64,000 nucleotides of DNA from Streptomyces sp. NBC_01210 (GTDB taxonomy: Bacteria > Actinomycetota > Actinomycetes > Streptomycetales > Streptomycetaceae), in the NCBI RefSeq assembly GCF_036010325.1, contig NZ_CP108549.1:5704001-5768000 (forward strand). The letters are read 5' to 3'. The notes under the pieces were generated by a model. It had not been told where the DNA came from, did not search any database, and saw nothing but the letters and a program-made list of their open reading frames with translations. The position numbers were made by a program, and so were the translations under genes. This document shows, in pieces, positions 25,219 through 37,193 of this stretch; the first letter of the stretch is position 1; every line of letters starts with the position of its first letter.

Positions 25219-26439
25219 ATGGCCAAGATCAAGGTAGCCAACCCGGTCGTCGAGCTCGATGGCGACGAGATGACCCGCATCATCTGGTCCTTCATCAAGG
25301 ACAAACTGATCCTGCCGTACCTCGATGTCGAGCTGAAGTACTTCGACCTGGGCATCGAGCACCGCGACGCCACCAACGACCAGGTGACCGTCGACGCCGC
25401 CAAGGCCATCAAGGAGCACGGCGTCGGCGTCAAGTGCGCCACGATCACGCCGGACGAGGCGCGGGTCGACGAGTTCAACCTCAAGGCGATGTACCGCTCG
25501 CCGAACGGCACCATCCGCAACATCCTCGGCGGCGTCATCTTCCGTGAGCCGATCATCATGGAGAACGTGCCGCGGCTCGTCCCGGGCTGGACCAAGCCGA
25601 TCGTCGTCGGCCGTCACGCCTTCGGCGACCAGTACCGCGCCACCGACCTGAAGGTCCCGGGCCCGGGCACCCTCACCATGACCTTCACCCCGAAGGACGG
25701 CTCAGATCCGATCGAGCTCGAGGTCCACGAGTTCCCGGGCTCCGGTGTCGCCCTCAGTATGTACAACCACGACGAGTCGATCCGCGACTTCGCGCGCGCC
25801 TCGTTCCGGTACGGCCTGGCCCGTGAGTATCCGGTCTACATGTCCACGAAGAACACGATCCTCAAGAAGTACGACGGTCGCTTCAAGGACATCTTCCAGG
25901 AGATCTTCGACGCCGAGTTCAAGGCCGAGTTCGACGCCAAGGGCCTCACCTACGAGCACCGCCTGATCGACGACATGGTCGCCTCGGCGCTCAAGTGGGC
26001 GGGCGGCTATGTCTGGGCCTGCAAGAACTACGACGGCGACGTCCAGTCCGACATCGTCGCGCAGGGCTTCGGCTCGCTCGGCCTGATGACCTCGGTCCTG
26101 ATGTCGCCCGACGGCAAGACCATCGAGGCCGAGGCGGCGCACGGCACGGTCACCCGCCACTACCGCCAGCACCAGCAGGGCAAGGCGACGTCGACCAACC
26201 CGATCGCCTCGATCTTCGCCTGGACCCGTGGTCTCGCCCACCGCGGCAAGCTGGACGGCACTCCCGAGGTCACCAGGTTCGCCGAGGCGCTCGAGCAGGT
26301 CTGCATCGAGACCGTCGAGGGCGGCCAGATGACCAAGGACCTGGCGCTTCTCATCTCCAAGGACGCACCGTGGCTGACCACGGAGCAGTTCCTGGACGCG
26401 CTCGACGCCAACCTGCAGAAGAAGATGGCGTCCGTCTGA
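25219..26439 (+). CDS. icd: NADP-dependent isocitrate dehydrogenase (homodimeric type)
   Basis: 406 residues. Oxidises isocitrate to 2-oxoglutarate and CO2 with NADP. The N-terminus ([20 protein letters not shown]) and length match the eukaryote-like dimeric subfamily (about 400-415 residues), not the monomeric 740-residue enzyme found in many actinobacteria. Substrate-site motifs SPNGTIRN and YRATDL, and the cofactor-region segment [11 protein letters not shown], are present. The ATG at 25219 is chosen because homology starts at [15 protein letters not shown]. It sits close to mdh, with a shared operator-like motif. Confidence 0.94.
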   Translation: MAKIKVANPVVELDGDEMTRIIWSFIKDKLILPYLDVELKYFDLGIEHRDATNDQVTVDAAKAIKEHGVGVKCATITPDEARVDEFNLKAMYRSPNGTIRNILGGVIFREPIIMENVPRLVPGWTKPIVVGRHAFGDQYRATDLKVPGPGTLTMTFTPKDGSDPIELEVHEFPGSGVALSMYNHDESIRDFARASFRYGLAREYPVYMSTKNTILKKYDGRFKDIFQEIFDAEFKAEFDAKGLTYEHRLIDDMVASALKWAGGYVWACKNYDGDVQSDIVAQGFGSLGLMTSVLMSPDGKTIEAEAAHGTVTRHYRQHQQGKATSTNPIASIFAWTRGLAHRGKLDGTPEVTRFAEALEQVCIETVEGGQMTKDLALLISKDAPWLTTEQFLDALDANLQKKMASV

Positions 26440-26464
26440 GCCAACCGGCACCGAAAGGCCGACA

Positions 26465-26498
26465 GCGCCCGTCCTCTCCCCCGAGGGAGGACGGGCGC
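26465..26498 (+). terminator. icd terminator
   Basis: GCGCCCGTCCTC (26465-26476) pairs exactly with GAGGACGGGCGC (26487-26498), followed by a short T-rich stretch (GTCGTGTTTC). The rest of the 374-bp gap to 26813 holds no supported gene. Confidence 0.85.
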
Positions 26499-26813
26499 CG
26501 TCGTGTTTCAAGAGTCATGGACGCGCCAACCGCGTTTCAAGGGACGCCTGGTGCCTGTGGCATGGAAGTGACCATTCCGCCACGGTGTGATCGTTGGGCT
26601 ACGGATGCGAGACTGAAGCGGCAGCCGGGGCGGGGCGCGCAGGGGGGCGCACCAACTGTCCCGAACGCTCCCGTGCACTCCAAATACAGGAACTGACATC
26701 CTGGCTCTGCGCATCCCACTGGGTAGTCCGGAACACGGACGCCCGAAGGGCACGGCACGGGGTCGGGACAGCGCGGGGCACATCAGGAACGTTCGGGGGA
26801 CAAGGGGGGGGCA

Positions 26814-27881
26814 ATGCCTCGTTGGAAGGCACTACCGGAGGAGCTGGACCCGCAGGTCCGGGAGTTCACCAGCCAGCTCCGTCGGCTCGTCGACCGCAGC
26901 GGGCTGAACCTCGCCGCGGTCGCGGACCGCACCGGGTACAGCAAGACGTCGTGGGAGCGGTATCTGAACGGCCGGCTGCTCGCGCCCAAGGGCGCGATCG
27001 TCGCGCTGGCCGAGGTGACCGGTACGAACACGCTCCATCTCACCACCATGTGGGAGCTGGCGGAGCGCGCCTGGAGCCGCTCCGAGATGCGCCACGACAT
27101 GACCATGGAAGCGATACGGATCTCCCAGGCGCGGGCGGCGCTCGGCGAGTTCGGCCCTGCCCCCGCGGGCACCGCGAACAGCCGCTCGGGGGGCCGCACG
27201 GCCGCGCCCGCGGAGCCGGCCGGACCGGAGGCCGGGGCGTTCAGGACCGATGAGCAGCGCCGTCCGCGCGTACCGGTGCAGCCCGGCCCGGACCACCAGG
27301 GTTCGCCCGGCCACCAAGGCCCGCCGATGTCACCGCCGACCGCACCTTCCGGCCCCACCGCCTCCCCCGACCAGGGACGTGGAAAGCGCAAAGTCACCAT
27401 GTTCCTGGCCGGCGTGGTCGGCGCGCTGCTGGTGATAGCCGCGGCCGTGCTCCTGACCGACCTCGGCGGTGACGGCGACGGCGGCAAGAGCGCGGCCAAG
27501 ACGCCGTCCGCCACGCCGACGACCAGCAGCCCGCCGCTGCCGGCCGGTGTGAAGTGCAGTGGCAAGGACTGCACGGGCCAGGACCCGGAGGCCATGGGCT
27601 GCGGCGGACAGCTCGCCAAGACCGTCTCCAGCGCGACTGTCGGCAAGGCCCGGGTCGAGGTCCGGTACAGCAAGACCTGCCAGGCGGCCTGGGCCCGTAT
27701 CACTCAGGCGGCCCCCGGCGACACGGTGCAGATAAGCGTGGGCGGCAAGGGCGCGCAGAACGGCCTGGTGAACGGGGACAACGACGCGTACACCCCCATG
27801 ACCGCGGCGGCGGCGCCGGCCGATGTGAAGGCGTGCGCGACGCTGAAGACGGGGACGACGGGCTGCACCGGGCAGCAGTGA
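26814..27881 (+). CDS. XRE-family HTH protein with membrane helix and DUF2690 domain
   Basis: 355 residues. An XRE-type HTH lies at about residues 10-75 (SGLNLAAVADRTGYSKTSWE, LALAEVTGTN). A Pro/Gly-rich linker follows. One membrane helix lies at about 199-219 (VTMFLAGVVGALLVIAAAVL). A C-terminal DUF2690 domain with paired Cys (VKCSGKDCTG, GCGGQL, TCQAAW, GTTGC) faces outside. It is probably a membrane-spanning regulator that couples an external signal to DNA binding; the target is unknown. It lies just upstream of mdh, an arrangement conserved in Streptomyces. The ATG at 26814 follows a G-rich ribosome site. Confidence 0.85.
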   Translation: MPRWKALPEELDPQVREFTSQLRRLVDRSGLNLAAVADRTGYSKTSWERYLNGRLLAPKGAIVALAEVTGTNTLHLTTMWELAERAWSRSEMRHDMTMEAIRISQARAALGEFGPAPAGTANSRSGGRTAAPAEPAGPEAGAFRTDEQRRPRVPVQPGPDHQGSPGHQGPPMSPPTAPSGPTASPDQGRGKRKVTMFLAGVVGALLVIAAAVLLTDLGGDGDGGKSAAKTPSATPTTSSPPLPAGVKCSGKDCTGQDPEAMGCGGQLAKTVSSATVGKARVEVRYSKTCQAAWARITQAAPGDTVQISVGGKGAQNGLVNGDNDAYTPMTAAAAPADVKACATLKTGTTGCTGQQ

Positions 27882-27969
27882 GCGCAGCGGGGGGCCTTGG
27901 GTGGGCCATGGGTGAGCGGTGCGTGAGCCGCGCCACAAGGGGGCGGGGAATGCCGGGGGCGCGGGTCGG

Positions 27970-29070
<1,101 letters not shown>

Positions 29071-29094
29071 TCCGTACCTCACGTACGTACGCAC

Positions 29095-29126
29095 CGCCCC
29101 CGGCAGCCGACAGGCCGCCGGGGGCG
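29095..29126 (+). terminator. mdh terminator
   Basis: CGCCCCCGGC (29095-29104) pairs exactly with GCCGGGGGCG (29117-29126), followed by TTTGTC. Confidence 0.85.
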
Positions 29127-29212
29127 TTTGTCATGCCGGTGGAACCGACCATGTGGAACTGACCTCGCCGGACAGGAGGAGCTGGATGCGGTCAGATGTT
29201 CGATGATGCAGG

Positions 29213-29734
29213 ATGAGCCGCATGCATTTGATCTCCGCGGCCCCTGAGACGGTCCAGCTGGCGACGGACACCGGTCAGAACGGCGTGGCGGCCCTGGGGA
29301 TGATCGTTCTCGGGGTGCTCGTCCTGATCATGCTCTGCGCGTATCTGTTCCCGACGTTCATCGCCCGTGGTGGCTTTGCCGCCCCGACGCTCGCGGGGAC
29401 GCTGCGGGACATCGCGGTGGTGTGCGTGACGGTCGCGCTGGCGCTCTATGTGTACGGGCTCATGTGCTGCATCCGGCTGGAGAACGAGTCCTACACCTGC
29501 GCAACCGAGCGGTACGGGTACTCCTCCGGGATTGCGCGAGCGCAGTTGGAGCGGATGCAGGACAGTCTTTTCCCGGTCGGCTCGACCTGTCGCTGGTCCG
29601 ACGGGTACACCCACGACTTCGTGCCCGCGTTCGTGAATCCGGCGATCACCGTGCTGCTGTCCCTTGCGGTGATCGCGGCCGGTGTCGCCCTCGGTCACGC
29701 CGGGGCCGCGCGGGATGCGGCCCGACGGAGTTGA
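29213..29734 (+). CDS. Small membrane protein of unknown function
   Basis: 173 residues with three or four hydrophobic helices (GMIVLGVLVLIMLCAYLFPT, IAVVCVTVALALYVYGLMCC, AITVLLSLAVIAAGVALG). A loop of about 55 residues between helices holds CCIRLENESYTCA and a further Cys (GSTCRWSDGYTHD), suggesting disulfides outside the cell. No known domain is recognised. The start may be 29213 or the ATG at 29222. It lies between mdh and the betaine operon, on the same strand but separated from both. Confidence 0.65.
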   Translation: MSRMHLISAAPETVQLATDTGQNGVAALGMIVLGVLVLIMLCAYLFPTFIARGGFAAPTLAGTLRDIAVVCVTVALALYVYGLMCCIRLENESYTCATERYGYSSGIARAQLERMQDSLFPVGSTCRWSDGYTHDFVPAFVNPAITVLLSLAVIAAGVALGHAGAARDAARRS

Positions 29735-29886
29735 TTCGGCCGGAGTGCGCCTGCCCCGCCGGGGCAAAGTGATACGGGTAACTTTGAGACACTCAATGCG
29801 CATGCTTTCCGAACCCTGGGGCAGGGGACCCGACCGCCGGATATCACCGGTGTGGAACCTATCGGGAACGGAAGGCAAAACGCGAC

Positions 29887-31380
29887 GTGTCGGCACAACA
29901 GACCATCCACGTGGGCGGAGAGTGGCGCGCAGCCGTATCCGGCGCCACGCGCGAGATAATCGACCCCGCTGACGCGACCGTCTTCGCCGTCGTGGCGGAG
30001 GGCGGGACCGAGGACACCGACGCCGCGATCGCCGCCGCGCGTACCGCGTTCGACCAGGGCGAGTGGCCCCGCACCCCCGTCGCCGAGCGTGCCGCGCTGC
30101 TGCGGCGCGTCGCCGAGTTGCTCCAGCGCGACCGCGAAGAGATCGGTCTGCTGGAGAGCCGGGACGCCGGAAAGACCCTTGAAGAAGGGCGTGTCGACGT
30201 CGACTGCGTGAGCGACGCCTTCCGTTACTTCGCCGACCTCGTCATGAACGAGAGCGGCGGGAGAGTGGTGGATGCCGGTTCGCCGGACATCCACAGTGTG
30301 GTGGTGCATGAGCCCGTCGGGGTGTGTGCGCTGATCACGCCCTGGAACTACCCGCTGCTGCAAGCGAGTTGGAAGATCGCCCCGGCGCTGGCCGCAGGCA
30401 ATACCTTTGTGATCAAGCCCAGCGAGATCACCCCGCTGACCACCGTCGCGCTCATCGAGCTGCTTGTCGAGGCCGGACTGCCCGTCGGCGTCGCGAACAT
30501 CGTCACCGGCGCCGGCGACCCCGTCGGGGCCCGGCTGGCCGAGCACCCCGATGTGGATCTGGTGTCCTTCACCGGCGGACTGTCCAGCGGTACGAAGGTG
30601 ATGCGCACCGCCGCCGACAGCGTCAAGAAGGTCGCCCTCGAACTCGGCGGCAAGAACCCCAACGTCGTCTTCGCCGATGCGTGCGGGACGGAAGAGGGCT
30701 TCGACACGGCTGTCGATCAGGCGCTCAACGCGGCGTTCATTCACAGCGGGCAGGTCTGTTCCGCCGGGTCGCGGCTCATCGTCGAGGAGTCGCTGCGCGA
30801 GCGCTTCGTCGGCGAACTCGCCCGCCGCGCCGAGAAGATCCGCCTCGGACGAGGTACCGAGAAGGGCGTGGAGTGCGGGCCCCTCGTCTCTCGGCAGCAG
30901 CTCGCCAAGACCGAGGAGTACGTGGCCTCCGCCCTGGCGGAGGGCGCGGTGCTGCGCGCCGGTGGAGCGAGGCCGGAAGGGGAGGGGTACGAGGGGTACT
31001 TCTACCGGCCCACCGTCCTCGACCAGTGCCACCGCGACATGCGCGTCGTACGCGAAGAGATCTTCGGCCCCGTCCTGACCGTCGAGACCTTCCGTACGGA
31101 GGACGAGGCCGTCGCCCTCGCCAACGACACCGAGTACGGGCTCGCCGGCGCCGTATGGACCGCTGATCCGGGCCGGGCGCGGCGCGTCGCCGGGCGGCTG
31201 CGGCACGGGACCGTCTGGATCAATGACTTCCACCCCTATCTGCCACAGGCCGAGTGGGGCGGATTCGGGAAGAGCGGCATCGGCCGTGAACTCGGGCCCG
31301 CCGGCCTCGCCGAGTACCGCGAGGCCAAGCACATCTACCAGAACCTCGCCCCGCGTCCCGTGCGCTGGTTCGCGGGCTGA
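29887..31380 (+). CDS. betB: Aldehyde dehydrogenase, probably betaine aldehyde dehydrogenase
   Basis: 497 residues of the NAD(P)-dependent aldehyde dehydrogenase family. The catalytic Cys291 is in HSGQVCSAGS and Glu252 in LELGGKNPN. The cofactor segment ITPWNYPLLQ is present. The neighbours are a choline dehydrogenase-like GMC oxidase and a glycine betaine transporter, so the likely step is betaine aldehyde to glycine betaine. It starts at the GTG at 29887. The GMC gene follows 16 bp later. Substrate is inferred from context, since the family is broad. Confidence 0.88.
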   Translation: MSAQQTIHVGGEWRAAVSGATREIIDPADATVFAVVAEGGTEDTDAAIAAARTAFDQGEWPRTPVAERAALLRRVAELLQRDREEIGLLESRDAGKTLEEGRVDVDCVSDAFRYFADLVMNESGGRVVDAGSPDIHSVVVHEPVGVCALITPWNYPLLQASWKIAPALAAGNTFVIKPSEITPLTTVALIELLVEAGLPVGVANIVTGAGDPVGARLAEHPDVDLVSFTGGLSSGTKVMRTAADSVKKVALELGGKNPNVVFADACGTEEGFDTAVDQALNAAFIHSGQVCSAGSRLIVEESLRERFVGELARRAEKIRLGRGTEKGVECGPLVSRQQLAKTEEYVASALAEGAVLRAGGARPEGEGYEGYFYRPTVLDQCHRDMRVVREEIFGPVLTVETFRTEDEAVALANDTEYGLAGAVWTADPGRARRVAGRLRHGTVWINDFHPYLPQAEWGGFGKSGIGRELGPAGLAEYREAKHIYQNLAPRPVRWFAG

Positions 31381-31396
31381 GCAGGGGTACGCAGAA

Positions 31397-32947
31397 ATGA
31401 CGCAGCAGAACATGACCACGTACGACTATGTCGTCGTCGGCGGCGGCACCGCGGGATCCGTGATCGCCTCCCGGCTCACCGAGAACCCGGACATCACCGT
31501 CGCCGTCATCGAGGGCGGACCGAGCGATGTCGACCGCCCCGAAGTCCTCACCCTGCGGCGCTGGATGGGGCTCCTCGGCGGCGAGCTCGACTACGACTAC
31601 CCGACCGCCGAGCAGCCTCGCGGCAACTCCCACATCCGGCACAGCCGCGCCCGGGTGCTCGGCGGCTGCTCCTCCCACAACACCCTCATCGCCTTCCGGC
31701 CGCTGCCGTCCGACTGGGACGAGTGGTCGGCGGCCGGCGCCGAGGGCTGGGACGCAGCCGCGATGGACCCGTACTTCGACCGGCTGCGGAACAACATCGT
31801 CCCCGTCGACGAGGCGGACCGTAACGCCATCGCCCGTGACTTCGTCGACGCGGCCCAGGCGGCGGTGGCCGTCCCGCGCGTCGAGGGCTTCAACAAGAAG
31901 CCGTTCCACGAAGGCGTCGGCTTCTTCGACCTCGCGTACCACCCGGAGAACAACAAGCGGTCCTCCGCCTCGGTCGCGTATCTGCACCCGTTCCTGGACC
32001 GCCCGAACCTGCATATCGCCCTGGAGACCTGGGCGTACAAGCTGGAGCTGGACGGCACACGCGCGACCGGGGTGCATGTCCGTACGAAGGACGGCGAGGA
32101 GCAGTTCGTCGAAGCGCGGCACGAAGTCCTGGTCTGCGCCGGCGCGGTGGACACTCCGCGGCTGCTGCTGCACTCCGGCATCGGGCCGCGCGCCGATCTG
32201 GAGCGCCTCGGCATCCCCGTCGTACACGATCTGCCGGGCGTCGGCGAGAACCTGCTCGACCACCCGGAATCGGTGATCGTCTGGGAGACGCACGGGCCGA
32301 TCCCCGAGAACTCGGCGATGGACAGCGACGCGGGCCTCTTCGTGCGGCGGGATCCGGACGCACAAGGGCCCGACCTGATGTTCCACTTCTACCAAATACC
32401 GTTCACCGACAACCCGGAGCGGCTCGGCTATCAGCGGCCCGCGCACGGGGTGTCGCTGACGCCGAACATCCCCAAGCCACGCAGTCGCGGCCGGCTGTAT
32501 CTGACCAGCGCGGATCCGGATGCAAAGCCTGCGCTGGACTTCCGTTACTTCACGGATGAGGACGACTACGACGGCCGTACGCTCGTCGAAGGCATCAAGA
32601 TCGCCCGCGAGATAGCCAAGGCCGAACCGCTGGCCGGCTGGCTGAAAAGGGAGGTCTGCCCGGGGCCCGAGGTCACCTCCGACGAGGCGATCGGGGAGTA
32701 CGCGCGCAAGGTCGCGCACACGGTGTACCACCCCGCAGGTACCTGTCGAATGGGTGCCGCCACTGATGAACTTGCCGTAGTTTCCCCGGACTTGACGGTC
32801 AGGGGTCTCGACGGCATCCGTATCGCGGACGCATCCGTATTCCCGACGATGCCTGCCGTGAACCCGATGATCGGGGTCCTGATGGTCGGAGAGAAGTGCG
32901 CGGAGCTGCTGTCCGCGGCTTCCGAGGAGAGGGGCGTGACCCGATGA
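31397..32947 (+). CDS. betA: GMC oxidoreductase, probable choline dehydrogenase/oxidase
   Basis: 516-residue FAD enzyme of the glucose-methanol-choline family. The N-terminal FAD-binding motif is [16 protein letters not shown], followed by the GMC signature near [13 protein letters not shown]. The C-terminal catalytic His is in [11 protein letters not shown] and the final Asn/His pair region is in [11 protein letters not shown]. It should oxidise choline to betaine aldehyde for the adjacent dehydrogenase. The ATG at 31397 is used because homology starts at [12 protein letters not shown]. Its stop overlaps the start of the ABC ATPase gene (ATGA). Confidence 0.88.
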   Translation: MTQQNMTTYDYVVVGGGTAGSVIASRLTENPDITVAVIEGGPSDVDRPEVLTLRRWMGLLGGELDYDYPTAEQPRGNSHIRHSRARVLGGCSSHNTLIAFRPLPSDWDEWSAAGAEGWDAAAMDPYFDRLRNNIVPVDEADRNAIARDFVDAAQAAVAVPRVEGFNKKPFHEGVGFFDLAYHPENNKRSSASVAYLHPFLDRPNLHIALETWAYKLELDGTRATGVHVRTKDGEEQFVEARHEVLVCAGAVDTPRLLLHSGIGPRADLERLGIPVVHDLPGVGENLLDHPESVIVWETHGPIPENSAMDSDAGLFVRRDPDAQGPDLMFHFYQIPFTDNPERLGYQRPAHGVSLTPNIPKPRSRGRLYLTSADPDAKPALDFRYFTDEDDYDGRTLVEGIKIAREIAKAEPLAGWLKREVCPGPEVTSDEAIGEYARKVAHTVYHPAGTCRMGAATDELAVVSPDLTVRGLDGIRIADASVFPTMPAVNPMIGVLMVGEKCAELLSAASEERGVTR

Positions 32948-34206
32948 AGTCCGAGACCGAGTCCGAGTCCGGCACCAAGGCCGAGACCAAGGCGGAGACC
33001 AAGGCCGAGGCCAAGGCGGAGACCAAGGCCGAGGCCAAGGCGGAGACCAAGGCTGGGACCAAGGCTGGGACCAAGGCCGAGGCCAAGGCCGCGCCCGGCG
33101 CGCAGACGAAGCATGCGGAGGTGACCGAGGAGGCCGCTTCCGACGCCGGTCAGCCACCCGTCTTCTCCGTACGCGACCTGTGGAAGGTCTTCGGTCCGAA
33201 GGCCGGCCGCATCCCCGGCGACGCCGAACTCGGTGCGCTCTCCCCGGTCGAGCTGCGCGAGCGCACCGGCTGCACCGCCGCCGTACGCGATGTCTCCTTC
33301 GATGTGCGCAAGGGCGAGGTCTTCGTCGTCATGGGCCTCTCCGGCTCCGGCAAGTCGACGCTCGTGCGCTGTCTGACCCGGCTGATCGAGCCCACATCCG
33401 GGTCGATCGCCATCGACGGCGAGGACGTGCTGTCCATGGACACGGCGCGGCTGCGCGAACTGCGCCGCCACCGTGCGTCCATGGTCTTCCAGCACTTCGG
33501 CCTGCTGCCGCACCGCTCCGTGCTCGACAACGTCGCGTACGGCCTCGAGATCCAGGGCATGGGCAAGGCCGCCCGCCGCTCCCGGGCCGCGGACGTCATC
33601 GCCAAGGTGGGCCTCGAGGGTCTCGAACATCGCCGTCCCGGACAGCTCTCGGGCGGTCAGCAGCAGCGGGTCGGGCTTGCCCGTGCGCTTGCCGTCGACC
33701 CCGAAGTGCTGCTCTTCGACGAGCCGTTCAGCGCGCTCGACCCGCTGATCCGGCGCGATATGCAGGAGGAGGTCATCCGGCTGCACCGCGAGGAAGGCCG
33801 GACGATGATCTTCATTACGCACGATCTGAGCGAGGCGCTGAAGCTCGGCGACCGTATCGCGCTGATGCGGGACGGCCGGATCGTGCAGCTGGGCACGCCG
33901 GAGGAGATCGTGGGCTCGCCCGCCGACGACTATGTACGGGACTTCGTCCGCGATGTACCGCGCGAGCAGGTCATGACGGTGCGTACGGCGATGCGCCCGG
34001 CGGACGCCGGCGAGGCCGAGAGCGGACCGGCGCTCGCTGCCGACGCGACCGTCTTCGAGGCGATCGAGGCGGTCGCCCGCAGCGGCCGGACCGCGCGTGT
34101 CATGCAGGACGGGCGGTGCCTGGGGGTCGTCGACCACCGCGGGCTGCTGGATGTCGTGGCCGGCCTCGACCGTGGTGCCGATACGGACAAGGCGGTCGTC
34201 GCATGA
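32944..34206 (+). CDS. Glycine betaine/choline ABC transporter ATP-binding protein
   Basis: 420 residues, OpuAA/ProV type. Walker A GLSGSGKS, signature [15 protein letters not shown] and Walker B with [12 protein letters not shown] are intact. A regulatory CBS-like region occupies the last 80 residues ([19 protein letters not shown]). The first 55 residues are an unusual Lys/Ala/Glu/Thr repeat ([17 protein letters not shown]), encoded by 12-base repeats at about 32973-33093, and absent from the ProV core. The start overlaps the betA stop and the stop overlaps the permease start. It energises uptake of betaine or choline. Confidence 0.92.
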   Translation: MKSETESESGTKAETKAETKAEAKAETKAEAKAETKAGTKAGTKAEAKAAPGAQTKHAEVTEEAASDAGQPPVFSVRDLWKVFGPKAGRIPGDAELGALSPVELRERTGCTAAVRDVSFDVRKGEVFVVMGLSGSGKSTLVRCLTRLIEPTSGSIAIDGEDVLSMDTARLRELRRHRASMVFQHFGLLPHRSVLDNVAYGLEIQGMGKAARRSRAADVIAKVGLEGLEHRRPGQLSGGQQQRVGLARALAVDPEVLLFDEPFSALDPLIRRDMQEEVIRLHREEGRTMIFITHDLSEALKLGDRIALMRDGRIVQLGTPEEIVGSPADDYVRDFVRDVPREQVMTVRTAMRPADAGEAESGPALAADATVFEAIEAVARSGRTARVMQDGRCLGVVDHRGLLDVVAGLDRGADTDKAVVA

Positions 34207-36185
34207 CGGCCGTCGTCACCGCCCCCGCCAAGGAAGCGGCCGCACCCGAACACACCCTCCGGACCCTGCTGCGCCACCGGGTCAAGGGCAAGCTTCTGCT
34301 GCTCGCCGTCGCCGCGCTGGTGCTCATACCTGTCGGCATCGCGCTGTGGGGCAGCGGCAGCTGGCCCGGCGGGCTGACGCTCGACGTCTCCGGGCCGCTC
34401 GACGACGCCAACCAGTGGGTCATCGACAACCGCGAGACCCACCCTCTTTTCCTCTACTTCCTGCTCCACTTCTCCAACACCGCCGTGGACGCCGTCGACG
34501 GGGTCTACCGGTTCCTGGACGCCATGGGCTGGCCGGGTGTCCTGGCCGCCGGTGTGCTGTTCGCCTGGCGGGCCGCCGGGCTCGGGCGGTGCGGGGTCAA
34601 GGTCGCGGCGACCGCGTTCGGGGCGTTCGCCGTGTGCGGGCTGCTCGGGATGTGGGACGCCACCCTGCTCACCATCGCGCTGATGGTCGTCGCGGTGGCC
34701 GTCGCCACGCTGCTCGGCGTGCTGATCGGTCTGGCGGCCGGGCTGTCCGACCGTTTCGACCGGGCGCTGCGGCCGGTGCTGGACACCATGCAGGTGCTGC
34801 CCGCCTTCGCGTATCTGCTGCCCTTCGTGCTGGTCTTCGGCACCGGCACGCCCGCCGCGCTCTTCTGCACGGTGATCTACGCAGCCCCGCCGATGGCCCG
34901 TCTCACGGCACTCGGACTGCGCGGCGCCGACCCCGCCGTGCTCGAGGCCTCCGCGTCGCTCGGCGCGAGCGGCTGGCAGCGGCTGCGAACGGCGAGGCTG
35001 CCGCTCGCCCGCAAGCAGATGCTCCTCGGCCTCAACCAGACGATCATGATGGCTCTCTCGATGGTCGTCATCGCGGCCCTCGTCGGCGCCGGCGGACTCG
35101 GCGAGGAGGTGTACTCGGCGCTCTCCACCGTCGACGTCGGCAAGGCGCTCGCCGCCGGCATCCCGATCGTGCTGATCGCGATCTGGCTGGACCGTACGAC
35201 GGCCGCGGCAGGCGACCGTATCGGCGAGAGTGCGCCGGGCGGCGGCCTGCTGCACGGCCGGTCAGCGTGGGTGCTGGTGTTCGCCGGTGTCGTCGCCGCG
35301 GAGGCGGGGCGGCTGGCGGTCGGCAAGGCCTGGCCGGAGGGCTGGACGTACGACATCTCCACGCCCGTCAACAAGGCCCAGGACTGGATCACCGAGAACC
35401 TCTCCTCCGGCGTCCCGGTCCTCGGCGGTACGGAGGTGTGGTCGGAGCACTTCACGCTCTGGATCCTCAACCCCCTGCGCGACGCCCTGCTCTGGCTGCC
35501 GTGGTGGTCCGTACTGCTGCTGGTGGCCGCTGTGGCCTGGCTGGTCGGCACCTGGGCGACCGCGCTGACCGCCACGGTCTCGATGGCGGCGATCGGCGTA
35601 CTCGGGGTCTGGGCGAAGTCGCTCGACACGCTCTCGCAGGTGCTCGCGGCGCTCGTCCTGACGCTCTTCCTGGGTGTCCTCGCGGGCATCTTCTGCGCGC
35701 GGGCCGGACGTCTGGAGCGCTGGTTGCGGCCCGTGCTCGACGCCATGCAGACCATGCCGCAGTTCGTGTATCTCATCCCGGTGGTCGCGCTGTTCGGCGT
35801 CACCCGCGCCTCGGCGATCATCGCGGCTGTCGTCTATGCGCTGCCCGCCGTCGTACGCATCACGACGCAGGGTCTGCGCGAGGTGAACCCGGCCGCGCTG
35901 GAGGCTTCCCGCTCGCTCGGCGCGTCGACCCGGCAGCAACTCCTCCAGGTGCAGCTGCCGCTCGCCCGCCCGGCGCTCCAGCTCGCCGTCAACCAGGGTG
36001 TGGTGCTGGTCCTCGCCGTGGTTGTCGTCGGCGGCCTGGTCGGCGGCGGCGCGCTCGGCTACGACGTCGTGAAGGGCCTCTCCCGGGGCGAGATGGGCAT
36101 CGGGATGACAGCCGGAGTCGCGATCGTCTGCCTCGGTCTCGTACTGGACCGGATCACGCAGTCCACCACCCGCAAGACCGACTGA
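34203..36185 (+). CDS. Glycine betaine ABC transporter permease, duplicated fusion
   Basis: 660 residues with two complete permease halves in one chain. Each has the binding-protein-dependent permease core. The first has [19 protein letters not shown] and the second has [20 protein letters not shown], the EAA loops that contact the ATPase. Each half is preceded by a periplasm-like loop with similar sequence ([18 protein letters not shown] and [18 protein letters not shown]). So a single gene encodes what is usually a permease dimer. About twelve membrane helices are predicted. It is translationally coupled to the ATPase and followed by the binding protein. Confidence 0.92.
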   Translation: MTAVVTAPAKEAAAPEHTLRTLLRHRVKGKLLLLAVAALVLIPVGIALWGSGSWPGGLTLDVSGPLDDANQWVIDNRETHPLFLYFLLHFSNTAVDAVDGVYRFLDAMGWPGVLAAGVLFAWRAAGLGRCGVKVAATAFGAFAVCGLLGMWDATLLTIALMVVAVAVATLLGVLIGLAAGLSDRFDRALRPVLDTMQVLPAFAYLLPFVLVFGTGTPAALFCTVIYAAPPMARLTALGLRGADPAVLEASASLGASGWQRLRTARLPLARKQMLLGLNQTIMMALSMVVIAALVGAGGLGEEVYSALSTVDVGKALAAGIPIVLIAIWLDRTTAAAGDRIGESAPGGGLLHGRSAWVLVFAGVVAAEAGRLAVGKAWPEGWTYDISTPVNKAQDWITENLSSGVPVLGGTEVWSEHFTLWILNPLRDALLWLPWWSVLLLVAAVAWLVGTWATALTATVSMAAIGVLGVWAKSLDTLSQVLAALVLTLFLGVLAGIFCARAGRLERWLRPVLDAMQTMPQFVYLIPVVALFGVTRASAIIAAVVYALPAVVRITTQGLREVNPAALEASRSLGASTRQQLLQVQLPLARPALQLAVNQGVVLVLAVVVVGGLVGGGALGYDVVKGLSRGEMGIGMTAGVAIVCLGLVLDRITQSTTRKTD

Positions 36186-36212
36186 ACCAGTCCCTCCATG
36201 CACAGGAGCACC

Positions 36213-37163
36213 ATGCGCACCCTCCGTACCACCACCGCTGTTGTCAGTGCCCTCGGAATCCTCACTCTCAGCGCGTGCGGCGCTGCCGACACCGGCAAGA
36301 AGGACGTGGGCGGCAAGAAGTCCGTGACGCTGACCGTCCCGTCCTGGGTCGGCGCCCAGGCCAACACGGCCGTCGCCGCCTACATCCTGAAGAAGGAGCT
36401 GCGCTACACCGTCAAGACCCAGCAGATGGGCGAGGTCCTCGCCTGGGACGCGCTCTCCAAGGGCGACATCGACGCGATCATGGAGGACTGGGGGCACCCC
36501 AAGGAGGAGAAGCAGTACGTCGCGACGAAGAAGACCGTAGTCAAGGGCGGCGACCTCGGCGTCACCGGACACATCGGCTGGTTCGTGCCGAAGTACTACG
36601 CGGACAAGAACCCCGAGGTCACGGACGCCACGAAGCTCAACAAATTCGCCAAGGACTTCAAGACCGCGGAGAGCGGCGACAAGGGTGAGATCCTCGAGGG
36701 TTCGCCGGACTACGTCACCAACGACGACGCGCTCATCAAGAACCTGAAGCTGGACCTCAAGACCACCTACTCGGGCTCCGAGGCCGCGCAGATCACCGCG
36801 ATGAAGAAGTACGCCAAGGAGAAGAAGCCGTTCCTGACGTACTGGTGGACCCCGCAGTGGCTGAACGCCCAGATCGACATGGTCGAGGTCAAGCTGCCGG
36901 AGTACCAGGCGGGTTGTGACGCGGACCCGAAGAAGATCGCCTGCGCCTACCCGAACACGCCGCTGCAGAAGTACTTCAACGCCGACTTCGCCAAGAACGG
37001 CGGCGAGGCGGCGGAGTTCCTGAGGAACTTCAAGTGGACGACCGCGCAGCAGAACGAGGTCGCGCTGATGATCGCCGGCGAGAAGATGTCGCCGGAGGCG
37101 GCGGCCGAGAAGTGGGTCAAGGCGAACGAGTCGACCTGGAAGGCCTGGCTCCCGAAGAAGTAG
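36213..37163 (+). CDS. Glycine betaine/choline-binding lipoprotein
   Basis: 316-residue substrate-binding protein of the OpuAC/ProX family. The lipobox LSAC gives a lipid-modified Cys after a short signal peptide (MRTLRTTTAVVSALGILTLS). The conserved segment AWDALSKGDIDAIMEDW and aromatic-rich stretches (YWWTPQW) that can form a cation-binding box are present. The ATG at 36213 is preferred over 36198 because AGGAG precedes it. It is the last gene of the betB-betA-transporter operon, followed by a terminator at 37173. Confidence 0.93.
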   Translation: MRTLRTTTAVVSALGILTLSACGAADTGKKDVGGKKSVTLTVPSWVGAQANTAVAAYILKKELRYTVKTQQMGEVLAWDALSKGDIDAIMEDWGHPKEEKQYVATKKTVVKGGDLGVTGHIGWFVPKYYADKNPEVTDATKLNKFAKDFKTAESGDKGEILEGSPDYVTNDDALIKNLKLDLKTTYSGSEAAQITAMKKYAKEKKPFLTYWWTPQWLNAQIDMVEVKLPEYQAGCDADPKKIACAYPNTPLQKYFNADFAKNGGEAAEFLRNFKWTTAQQNEVALMIAGEKMSPEAAAEKWVKANESTWKAWLPKK

Positions 37164-37172
37164 CCTCAGAAA

Positions 37173-37193
37173 CCCCTCAACTCTCTTGAGGGG
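37173..37193 (+). terminator. Terminator of the betaine operon
   Basis: CCCCTCAA (37173-37180) pairs exactly with TTGAGGGG (37186-37193) over a five-base loop, 10 bp after the binding-protein stop. Confidence 0.75.

Noticed and set aside
33180..34200. Extended upstream part of the permease frame (to 33180)
   Set aside because: It overlaps the ABC ATPase gene in another frame. The ATG at 34203 with an ATGA overlap is the natural start.
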